Shown: positions 1 to 4,984 of the stretch, piece by piece | Numbering within the stretch: the stretch's first letter is position 1 | Layout: each line of letters starts with the position of its first letter | From: CAYLJO01 sp964383905 | Lineage (GTDB): Bacteria > Acidobacteriota > Blastocatellia > Pyrinomonadales > Pyrinomonadaceae | NCBI GenBank assembly: GCA_964383905.1 | Contig: CAYLJO010000323.1 | Location: 1-5,580, forward strand | Direction of reading: 5' to 3' | Length of the DNA stretch: 5,580 bases | Made by a program: the position numbers and the translations under genes | Notes under the pieces: generated by a model | Database searches by the model: none | What the model was told of the DNA's origin: nothing | The model's input: the letters and a program-made list of their open reading frames with translations, nothing else

Positions 1-94
1 CTAGGTCTGCGTGGCTGAAATTGCGGCCCCCTCGCTGGGGCTGTGTCCTTTAGCGCCAAGCCTGTGACCTAACCATTCAGCCGATCTGGTTCGG

Positions 95-292
95 TCAACC
101 CGCGCTATCCGAAGCGTTATGCGCCTGACCGCGGTCGGGCCTCTTGTCGGCGACACCACAGGCGGCATGCAAGCGTCGGGCCAGGAAGCTGAGCAGCTCT
201 GCGGTCGCATGGAATCTCAGCTCCTCGCCCGTATCGACCTCTTCCACCCAGCCTTCGAACCGCCCCGCGGCGGCTTCAGATTGCGGCCCGAT
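95..292 (-). pseudogene. 5'-truncated remnant of a short conserved-type protein
   Basis: A minus-strand open frame of 65 codons runs from just after an in-frame TAA (293-295) to a TGA at 95-97. It has no ATG; the only usual alternative start is a GTG at codon 16. The middle (residues 11-41) reads RFEGWVEEVDTGEELRFHAT followed by AELLSFLARRL. This looks like the core of small uncharacterised bacterial proteins with a G-x-V-E-x-V-x-T-G-E strand followed by an amphipathic E-L-L-x-F-L helix; the family likeness is from memory and has not been searched. The N-terminal strand expected before residue 10 is absent because the AT-rich arsR promoter begins there. I read it as a gene that lost its 5' end at about 285-295. 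The residues after 42 look degenerate. No function can be assigned. Alternative: a chance open frame in GC-rich DNA. Confidence 0.4.
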
Positions 293-300
293 TTACAGGG

Positions 301-329
301 TTGACAAGATATATAGATAGTTGTATATA
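301..329 (+). promoter_or_regulatory. Promoter of the arsR-family gene
   Basis: A perfect -35 box TTGACA (301-306) is followed by a 17-bp spacer and a -10 box TATATA (324-329). This is near-ideal housekeeping-sigma geometry. The predicted transcription start is the A at about 336, only about 6 nt before the ATG at 342, so the mRNA would be nearly leaderless. The -10 box lies inside the palindromic operator, as expected for an autorepressed gene. Confidence 0.8.
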
Positions 330-335
330 TCTCTA
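307..335 (+). promoter_or_regulatory. ArsR-family operator, site 1
   Basis: AGATATATA (307-315) and TATATATCT (324-332) form a perfect 9-bp inverted repeat with an 8-bp spacer. In the register of site 2, positions 314-335 (TAGATAG, TTGTATAT, ATCTCTA) match 708-729 at 19 of 22 bases. AT-rich 12-2-12-like palindromes over the promoter are typical ArsR-family operators. The site covers the -10 box, so binding should block RNA polymerase. The repeat is seen directly; the binding protein is inferred from adjacency. Confidence 0.72.
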
Positions 336-341
336 ACGGGC

Positions 342-680
342 ATGGAAGCGACAAAGTTTCACCGGATAGCCAAAGCCTTAGCCGACCCGCGCCGCTTCGA
401 GGTCTTCGAGACGATCGCGCGGTCGGGCGGCGAGATGTGCTGCGGGTCGGTCGTCGACTGCTTCCCGGTCTCGCAGGCGACGATCTCGCACCACCTGAAG
501 GAGCTGGCGGGCGCGGGGTTGATCGAGGCGCGGTCCTCGGGGCAGTTCAAACTCTTCCGCGCACGCCCGGAGGTGCTCGCCGCTTACATCGAGGAGCTGC
601 GGCGGCGCGCCCGCCTGACCAAACCTCAACCGCGTAAAACTAAAGGGGAGGGCAGGCGACGCACGGCGAAAGTCGCCTGA
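342..680 (+). CDS. ArsR-family winged-helix repressor with three cysteines
   Basis: This is a 112-residue cytoplasmic DNA-binding regulator of the ArsR/SmtB family. ATG 342 is chosen over the in-frame TTG at 321 because the TTG lies inside the promoter and operator, and because MEATKFHRIAKALADPRRFEVF is the normal family N-terminus. The winged helix spans about residues 5-90. The recognition helix is VSQATISHHLKELAGAGLI (43-61), and the wing is EARSSGQFKLFRA (62-74). Residues 92-112 form a very basic tail that may add non-specific DNA contacts. Cys33, Cys34 and Cys40 precede the recognition helix. The classic ArsR/SmtB metal motif ELCVCDL is replaced by EMCCGSV, so the usual Cys-x-Cys site is not preserved. 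A thiol or redox signal, or a different metal site, is therefore possible. There is no good Shine-Dalgarno sequence. The gene is flanked by two copies of its probable operator and precedes a thioredoxin gene, suggesting autoregulation and control of that gene. The inducer is unknown. Confidence 0.88.
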   Translation: MEATKFHRIAKALADPRRFEVFETIARSGGEMCCGSVVDCFPVSQATISHHLKELAGAGLIEARSSGQFKLFRARPEVLAAYIEELRRRARLTKPQPRKTKGEGRRRTAKVA

Positions 681-707
681 GTCGCCGGGGCTTTGATCGT
701 AGATCAT

Positions 708-729
708 TAGACATTTGTATATATGTCTA
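708..729 (+). promoter_or_regulatory. ArsR-family operator, site 2, upstream of thioredoxin
   Basis: TAGACAT (708-714) and ATGTCTA (723-729) form a perfect 7-bp inverted repeat around the spacer TTGTATAT. Nineteen of 22 bases match site 1 (314-335). It lies between arsR and the thioredoxin gene, 137 bp before the latter's ATG. TATATA (718-723) could act as a -10 box, with TTGATC (693-698) as a weak -35 at a long 19-bp spacing, so a promoter here is likely but not clean. The rest of 681-866 shows only GC-rich minor hairpins and no gene. Confidence 0.65.
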
Positions 730-866
730 TAGGGTTAAATCTTGGGTCGCAGGACGCGGGGGATGAGCAGAATTATGGGCGGGGCGCGCCCGCGGAGATT
801 TCAAAGGGCGGCGTGAGAGCCGCGTATGACTAAAGTGGTGGGCAAAAGCGAAAGGGAGTAAAGGCC

Positions 867-1205
867 ATGAGCGAACAGGTTAAGGATGTGAACGACGGGG
901 GTTTCGAGCAGGACGTGCTGCAGGCGGGCCAGCCCGTGCTGGTGGATTTCTGGGCGGAGTGGTGCGCGCCGTGCCGGATGATCGCGCCGGCTGTCGAAGC
1001 GGTCGCGGAGCAGTATAAAGGGAGGGCGCGGGTCGTGAAATTGAACGTGGACGAGAACCCCGCCACGTCGCAGCGTTACGGCATCAAGGGGATCCCGACG
1101 CTGATCCTCTTCAAGGACGGGAAGGAGGAGGAGCGCGTCGTCGGCGCGACCTCGAAGGAATCACTGGGGCGGATCATCGAAAAACATACAAGCGTCGCGG
1201 CTTAA
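867..1205 (+). CDS. trxA: Thioredoxin
   Basis: This is a 112-residue cytosolic thioredoxin; typical TrxA has about 108. It is a dithiol-disulfide oxidoreductase, normally recharged by thioredoxin reductase, which is not in this window. The active site is W-C-A-P-C with Cys33 and Cys36, so Ala replaces the usual Gly of WCGPC. The buried Asp27 in VLVDFWAEW, the cis-proline Pro77 in GIPTLILF, and the C-terminal GATSKESLGRII helix are all present. No signal peptide is visible. GGGAG (854-858) lies 8 nt before the ATG. The gene follows the ArsR repressor and its second operator, and precedes a broken oxidoreductase gene, so it probably belonged to a small redox-response operon. The fold and activity are secure; a specialised role under ArsR control, as opposed to being the main cellular thioredoxin, is inference. 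Confidence 0.95.
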   Translation: MSEQVKDVNDGGFEQDVLQAGQPVLVDFWAEWCAPCRMIAPAVEAVAEQYKGRARVVKLNVDENPATSQRYGIKGIPTLILFKDGKEEERVVGATSKESLGRIIEKHTSVAA

Positions 1206-1213
1206 GCGAATAC

Positions 1214-1237
1214 GGCCACGGGTTCGTCACGGTGGCC
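1214..1237 (+). repeat. Intergenic hairpin after thioredoxin
   Basis: GGCCAC (1214-1219) and GTGGCC (1232-1237) form a 6-bp GC-rich stem with a 12-nt loop between the thioredoxin stop and the next start. No T-tract follows, so it is not an intrinsic terminator. It could protect the 3' end of a processed trx message, or be chance in GC-rich DNA. Confidence 0.35.
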
Positions 1238-1259
1238 TCCGTTGAGGGACGGGAGACGA

Positions 1260-1352
1260 ATGATGAAGGCGGTCGGAATTTATGAGTTCGGCGGCGCAGA
1301 CAAACTGCGTCCTGAGGTGGTCGAGGCGGCGGGGCCGCAACCAAAAATTTGA
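1260..1352 (+). pseudogene. Truncated quinone oxidoreductase / zinc-type alcohol dehydrogenase-like N-terminus
   Basis: This reading frame of 30 codons starts at ATG 1260 (or ATG 1263) after a good GGGAG ribosome-binding site (1250-1254) and ends at TGA 1350-1352. Residues 2-28 read MKAVGIYEFGGADKLR, then PEVVEAAGPQP. This is the usual opening of the medium-chain dehydrogenase/reductase quinone oxidoreductase group (MKAV-x-x-x-x-x-GG-x-x-x-L plus a P-rich turn). Full proteins have about 320 residues and continue with G-E-VLV-x-V and a GroES-like domain. None of that appears in any frame of the following 300 bp. The homology ends within the AT-rich stretch at about 1341-1352, so the gene was cut by deletion or rearrangement. 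It sits 54 bp after thioredoxin in the same direction, consistent with a former arsR-regulated operon. The peptide is unlikely to be functional. Confidence 0.7.
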
Positions 1353-1647
1353 ACCGCCGCAGGACCCGAGCGGGAAGACAAAGGGAGCCGAGAAGAAGCA
1401 ACATAGATCCAGCCGGGGCTAAATCTTGCGAAAAAGAAGCTGTGCCTTTGCTGTGCGTCATAAAATCTTGCCAGAATAAAATTACGGGTTTGTTTCACAG
1501 AGAGCTCGAGAGGGGGCACCGAGAAATGCCGCCGCATGCAAAGGCACACCGCTATAGAGTTTGCTCCGCGGTGTGGAAGGGGCGGAATCACTGGCACGCC
1601 CGCCGCCTCCGGAAGGTTGATTCGCGACACGAGGAGCGTTCCCTGCC
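1353..1647. other. Non-coding scar-like stretch between the redox genes and the permease
   Basis: There is no convincing gene on either strand in these 295 bp; the open frames present lack family-like sequence. The part at 1421-1500 is clearly more AT-rich than its surroundings. It contains a 9-bp direct repeat AAATCTTGC (1421-1429 and 1463-1471), a close CTGTGC repeat (1440-1445 and 1451-1456), and one arm of an 11-bp inverted repeat. No intrinsic terminator with a T-tract is seen for either the plus-strand redox genes or the minus-strand permease. The stretch directly follows the broken oxidoreductase, so it probably marks a rearrangement junction. Confidence 0.45.
1441..1548. repeat. 11-bp inverted repeat pair bounding about 108 bp
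   Basis: TGTGCCTTTGC (1441-1451) and GCAAAGGCACA (1538-1548) are exact reverse complements, separated by 86 bp. No flanking target-site duplication is visible and no gene lies between them. A small non-autonomous element or a decayed insertion-sequence remnant is possible; chance is also possible at this length. Confidence 0.3.
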
Positions 1648-4287
1648 CTACTCGTACCGCAGCGCCACCAGGGGGTCGACCCTGGTCGCACGCCGCGCCG
1701 GGATGTAGCAAGCCAGCAGCGCCACGCCCGTCAGCAGCCCCGAGATCCCCGCATACGTCACCACGTCCGTGGCGCTCACCCCGTAGAGCAGACCGGCCAT
1801 CAGGCGCGTCAGCGCGCAGGCCGCGCCGAGCCCGATTACGACCCCGGTCAAGGCCAGCAGCAGGCCGTGGCCGAGGACCAGGATGAGGACGTCGCGGGTT
1901 TGTGCGCCGAGGGCGATGCGGATGCCGATCTCGTGGGTGCGCTGCGTGACCGCGTACGACGCCACGCCGTAGATCCCAGTGGCGGCCAGCAGTAACGCGC
2001 TGGCGGCAAACACCGCCAAGAGGATCATCAAAAAATGTCTCTGTGAGACCGCCCCCGCGATGACCTGATTCATCGTGCGGATGTCATAAACCGGTAAGTC
2101 CTCGTCGACGGCTCTGATCTCGCGGCGCAAGGCCGGAGCCAGGCCGGCCACACCAGTAGTCGCGCGAACAATGTAGATAACGTTAGGCCATGCGCGGGGG
2201 ATCTGGAACACCGGCATGTAGATCGCCGGTTTGGTTTCCGCCTCGAGCGACGAGACTTTCACATCCGCCACGACCCCGACGATCGTGAGCCATGCGTCTT
2301 TGCCCCATCCGCCCCACTTGATCCGCTTGCCGATGGCGTCACCGGCTGGCCAGAAGTGGCGCGCCATCGTATCGTTGATGACGATCACGGGTGGCGTGTC
2401 TTCCCCGTCAGCATCTGTAAAGGTTCGGCCCTTGAGCAATGGTATCCCCATCGCGCGAAAGTAGTCGGTGCTGACCAACGCGTTGTAGGCTGAATTAACC
2501 GTATCCTCCGGGCCGCCTTCGATGATGAAGCCGATGTTGCGATCCCCGGCCAGGGGCAGGTGTGTAGTCTCGGCGGCGACCTGAACACCGGGCAAGGATG
2601 CCAGCCGCTCCAGCACCCGCTTCTGAGCGGCCTTGCTTTGTTCGGCCCTGGGATAACGGCTCCGGGGCAAGGCGGTGCGGGCCATCACGACGCCCTCCGG
2701 ATCGAAGCCCGTCGGAACGCGCAACAGACGCACGAAGCTGTTGATCAGCAGGCCTGCCCCGATCAAAAGCACGAGCGCCAACGCCGTTTCAAAGACGACG
2801 AGCAAGTCCCGCAGCCGCTTCCCTCCCCTCCCGCGGCTCGTGCGCCCGCCGGCCTCCTTTAAGACTCCGTTGAGATCGAGACGCGTATTCTCAAGGGCCG
2901 GGACCAGGCCGAACAGGATGCCGGTGAGCACTGAGACTAGTAGAGTAAAACCGAGGACGAGGGGGTCAAGCCTGGCTTCCGGCAGACGCGGGACGTTCTC
3001 CGGCCCAAACCTCACGATCAGATCGAGCGCCCAGGCGGCCAGCAGCAGGCCACAGCACCCGCTGAGCACCGAAAGGAGAATGCTTTCGGTCAAAAGCTGC
3101 CGGACCAGCCGAAGCGTGCTGGCGCCCATCGCGCCGCGAACCGCGATCTCCTTGTGCCTGGCCGCGGCACGGGCCAGGAGCAGATTGGCGATGTTCGCAC
3201 AGGCGATGAGCAGAACCATGCCCACTGCGCCGAGCAGGATCAGCAGCCACGGGCGTACCCTCTTCACCACATCTTCGTCGAGCGGGACTACGGTGGGAGT
3301 TACCCGGACGTCGCCTTTGTAAATGTCCGGGTGTTGCTGCTGGAATCCGGCGGCCACCGCTTCGATGTTAGCCTGGGCTTGCGTGAGCGAGACGCCCGGC
3401 TTCAGGCGCGCGACGACTCCGTAATCGAAACTGCCGGCGCGGTTCTTCTTTTCTTCTCCGGTGATCGCTAAAGGGAGCCACAACTGCGGCGGGTCGGCAA
3501 CCGACGTCCAGACGTAAGGGAACTGGAATGCCGGCGGCATGACGCCGGCAACGGTGTACGGCCGGTCATCGAGCTTCACCATCTGGCCGAGGATTGAAGG
3601 GTCGGAGCCGAAGCTGCGCTGCCAGAGCCCGTAGCTGAGGATGACGACATTGTTCCTTCCGACCTGATCTTCATCCGGCAGGAAGGCGCGGCCGCGAAGG
3701 GGCTCAGTGCCGAGCAGCGGGAAGAGGCTGGCGGAAACCCTCGCCGCCTGGACGCGCTCGGGTTCGCCACGCCCGGTCAGGTTAACGCTGAGGTCGGTGA
3801 AAGCCGCGATGTCGGAAAAGACCTGGTTACCTTCTTTGTAGTCAAGAAACTCAGCCGGCGACGCCGAAAGGAGGAGCCAATCTGTTTTTGGCAGGCTCTC
3901 CTTCACCAGCACGAGGCGATCAGGGTCCCGGTACGGCAGCGGGCGCAGCAGTACCGCATTGATGACGCTGAAGATCGCCGTGTTCGCGCCGATGCCCAGC
4001 GCCAGTGTCAGCACCGCCACGGCGGTGAACCCCGGAGTGCGGCGCAGCATCCGCAGCCCATACCGCAGGTCCTGGATGAACCGTTCGAGCCACACCCACC
4101 CCCACACATCCCGCGTCACCTCCTTGATCAACGGGATATTGCCCAGCTCCCGACGCGCAGAGACTTCCGCCTGCTCAACAGTTTCGCCCCGCCCCACGCG
4201 ATCCTCAATCGCCATCCGCAGGTGACTGCCGATCTCCTCTTCCAACTCCACTTCCTGCCGCCGTCTCCTCCACCAGGGGAGTCTCAT
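1648..4287 (-). CDS. ADOP-type duplicated MacB/FtsX-like permease
   Basis: This 879-residue inner-membrane protein is of the ADOP family (acidobacterial duplicated orphan permease). Residues 1-60 are a charged cytoplasmic N-terminal region (EVELEEEIGSHLRMAIEDRV). The core is a tandem duplication of a MacB-type unit. Half 1 has membrane segments near 88-112, 347-371, 400-424 and 443-464. Half 2 has them near 494-518, 752-776, 801-825 and 842-863. Periplasmic MacB-core domains lie at about 113-345 and 519-750. The repeat is visible in RHKEIAVRGAMGASTLRLVRQ (377-397) against RTHEIGIRIALGAQTRDVLI (783-802). Both halves look intact. No ATP-binding partner is encoded nearby, which is typical of this 'orphan' family. 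MacB/FtsX relatives are mechanotransmission or export proteins; the substrate is unknown. The start at 4287 overlaps the padR stop by 4 nt (ATGA), implying translational coupling and PadR control. Confidence 0.93.
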   Translation of the reverse strand: MRLPWWRRRRQEVELEEEIGSHLRMAIEDRVGRGETVEQAEVSARRELGNIPLIKEVTRDVWGWVWLERFIQDLRYGLRMLRRTPGFTAVAVLTLALGIGANTAIFSVINAVLLRPLPYRDPDRLVLVKESLPKTDWLLLSASPAEFLDYKEGNQVFSDIAAFTDLSVNLTGRGEPERVQAARVSASLFPLLGTEPLRGRAFLPDEDQVGRNNVVILSYGLWQRSFGSDPSILGQMVKLDDRPYTVAGVMPPAFQFPYVWTSVADPPQLWLPLAITGEEKKNRAGSFDYGVVARLKPGVSLTQAQANIEAVAAGFQQQHPDIYKGDVRVTPTVVPLDEDVVKRVRPWLLILLGAVGMVLLIACANIANLLLARAAARHKEIAVRGAMGASTLRLVRQLLTESILLSVLSGCCGLLLAAWALDLIVRFGPENVPRLPEARLDPLVLGFTLLVSVLTGILFGLVPALENTRLDLNGVLKEAGGRTSRGRGGKRLRDLLVVFETALALVLLIGAGLLINSFVRLLRVPTGFDPEGVVMARTALPRSRYPRAEQSKAAQKRVLERLASLPGVQVAAETTHLPLAGDRNIGFIIEGGPEDTVNSAYNALVSTDYFRAMGIPLLKGRTFTDADGEDTPPVIVINDTMARHFWPAGDAIGKRIKWGGWGKDAWLTIVGVVADVKVSSLEAETKPAIYMPVFQIPRAWPNVIYIVRATTGVAGLAPALRREIRAVDEDLPVYDIRTMNQVIAGAVSQRHFLMILLAVFAASALLLAATGIYGVASYAVTQRTHEIGIRIALGAQTRDVLILVLGHGLLLALTGVVIGLGAACALTRLMAGLLYGVSATDVVTYAGISGLLTGVALLACYIPARRATRVDPLVALRYE

Positions 4288-4643
4288 ACCTCATTCCCCT
4301 TTCCGGCCGGTCTCAGGATGCCTGCCATGGCCTCAGACAGTCGCTCCCAGCGCGAGCGCTCGGCCAGCAGCTGTTTCTTGCCCGCCGCGGTCAGGCGGTA
4401 GACCTTCACCCGCTGGTTGTTGCCTGAAACCCGCCACTCCGAGTTGACCCACTCCTGCTGCTCCAGCCGGTGCAGCGCCGGGTAGAGGGAGCCGGTATCG
4501 ACGTGGAGGACATCGCCGGAGTTGACGCGGATCGCCTGGCTGATGCCGTAGCCGTGTTGCGGCCCCCACCGGAGCGTTTGTAGGATGAGCAGATCAAGCG
4601 TACCCTGCAGCAACTCGATGCGGTTCTGGTAGCGACCTTTCAT
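4284..4643 (-). CDS. PadR-family transcriptional repressor (acidobacterial ADOP-linked type)
   Basis: This 119-residue cytoplasmic winged-helix regulator belongs to the short PadR subfamily that usually precedes ADOP permeases. The visible family motifs are LLQGTLDLLILQTL (11-24), HGYGI (30-34), the recognition region GSLYPALHRLEQQEWV (51-66), and the wing strand plus YRLTAAGKKQL (82-92). The C-terminal helix (94-111) is the likely dimerisation helix. The PadR family generally represses its own operon until a small molecule or stress signal releases it; the signal here is unknown. ATG 4643 is the natural start because the ELLQGTLDLL helix needs the residues before it. Its Shine-Dalgarno sequence is weak. 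It is the first gene of a two-gene operon with the permease, overlapping it by 4 nt. The promoter upstream carries two palindromes that fit a PadR operator. Confidence 0.93.
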   Translation of the reverse strand: MKGRYQNRIELLQGTLDLLILQTLRWGPQHGYGISQAIRVNSGDVLHVDTGSLYPALHRLEQQEWVNSEWRVSGNNQRVKVYRLTAAGKKQLLAERSRWERLSEAMAGILRPAGKGNEV

Positions 4644-4679
4644 GGCTATGGCGTAGTATTCCCCGGCGGCCGGTCTAGG

Positions 4680-4696
4680 ATGTAGATATTCTACAT
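4680..4696 (-). promoter_or_regulatory. Probable PadR operator, proximal palindrome
   Basis: ATGTAGA (4680-4686) and TCTACAT (4690-4696) form a perfect palindrome with a 3-bp centre. It covers the -10 box of the padR promoter and shares the core GTAG-N5-CTAC with the distal palindrome, whose core begins 23 bp further upstream. PadR proteins commonly bind ATGTA-type dyads. The dyad is seen; the binding protein is inferred. Confidence 0.68.
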
Positions 4697-4716
4697 GCCA
4701 GGGCGTAGGATGTCTA
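4688..4716 (-). promoter_or_regulatory. Promoter of the padR-ADOP operon
   Basis: On the minus strand, TAGACA (4716-4711) and TAGAAT (4693-4688) make -35 and -10 boxes at an exact 17-bp spacing. Each differs from consensus at one or two positions. The predicted start near 4681 gives a leader of about 38 nt before the padR ATG. Each box lies within one of the two palindromes, consistent with repression by occlusion. Confidence 0.65.
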
Positions 4717-4720
4717 CGCC
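4702..4720 (-). promoter_or_regulatory. Probable PadR operator, distal palindrome
   Basis: GGCGTAG (4702-4708) and CTACGCC (4714-4720) form a perfect 7-bp dyad around GATGT. The GTAG-N5-CTAC core is the same as in the proximal site, 23 bp away (about two helical turns), and the dyad covers the -35 box. The direct repeat TAGGATGT also occurs at 4676-4683 and 4706-4713. The same DNA reads as a terminator on the plus strand. Confidence 0.6.
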
Positions 4721-4726
4721 TTTTTT
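4702..4726 (+). terminator. Intrinsic-terminator-like hairpin on the plus strand
   Basis: The 7-bp stem GGCGTAG/CTACGCC with a 5-nt loop is followed immediately by six T residues (4721-4726), the classic factor-independent layout. No plus-strand gene ends here. If used, it would stop antisense transcripts crossing padR-ADOP before they reach the sigma-factor region. The stem may exist only because the sequence is a PadR operator. Confidence 0.45.
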
Positions 4727-4775
4727 AGAGCCCCGTGTAAAGTCCGAAGGGTGTGGAGGGGCGGGGTCTAATTGA

Positions 4776-4880
4776 CCGGCCAGATGGGGGATCCCTTAGC
4801 TCCTGGAGAGGTTTGGTGAAGCGGCTTCGGCTGCAAAACCACCGCTCAGGACTGCTAAGGATGGGATCACTCCTGGCGGG
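4776..4880 (+). ncRNA. Putative structured RNA element in the sigma-factor upstream region
   Basis: Six co-linear helices stack into one long hairpin: 4776-4783 with 4873-4880 (one G-G mismatch); GATC 4790-4793 with 4865-4868; CCTTAGC 4794-4800 with GCTAAGG 4854-4860; TCCTG 4801-4805 with CAGGA 4847-4851; GGTTT 4810-4814 with AAACC 4836-4840; and GCGGC 4821-4825 with GCTGC 4830-4834, closed by a UUCG loop. About 33 pairs form in 105 nt. The C(UUCG)G tetraloop and the G4823-U4832 wobble favour the plus-strand RNA, because on the other strand the wobble becomes an A-C mismatch. I do not recognise a known riboswitch, 6S, SRP or tmRNA signature. No clear promoter precedes it. It could be a leader element of the sigma gene, a small RNA, or a palindromic mobile repeat. 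Confidence 0.42.
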
Positions 4881-4984
4881 GTAGAGGAATCGGTAGCGTT
4901 GCAAATAATTTCTCGGCACACCCGATGTTGTATACCGGCCCGCTATGATGATACAGGTGGGTAGATGACGCCAGCCCCTGTTGC

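Noticed and set aside
67..122. Possible integron attC site: ACCTAAC (67-73) and GTTATGC (116-122), 56 bp end to end
   Set aside because: The outer boxes look attC-like, but GTTATGC breaks the GTTRRRY consensus and the inner arms are not complementary, so the required folded structure does not form. No integrase gene is present.
1..210. Minus-strand open frame of 69 codons with an ATG
   Set aside because: The translation is rich in Arg, Ser and Pro with no domain-like pattern, and it overlaps the more protein-like remnant in another frame at 95-292.
1280..1711. Minus-strand open frame of 143 codons spanning the gap between the permease and the redox genes
   Set aside because: It begins inside the permease gene and runs over the oxidoreductase remnant; no family motif, membrane pattern or ribosome-binding site supports it.
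2675..3322. Plus-strand open frame of 215 codons within the permease region
   Set aside because: It is opposite the well-supported ADOP coding sequence and is Ser/Arg/Pro-rich without any domain signal; it is a frame shadow.
4765..4777. Short dyad GGTC-TAATT-GACC
   Set aside because: Only 4-bp arms. It overlaps the outer helix of the larger fold by 2 bases and has no positional link to a promoter, so it is treated as chance.
4725..4919. Minus-strand open frame of 64 codons in the divergent intergenic region
   Set aside because: There is no domain-like sequence and no ribosome-binding site. It overlaps the predicted RNA fold and the terminator-like element, which explain the region better.
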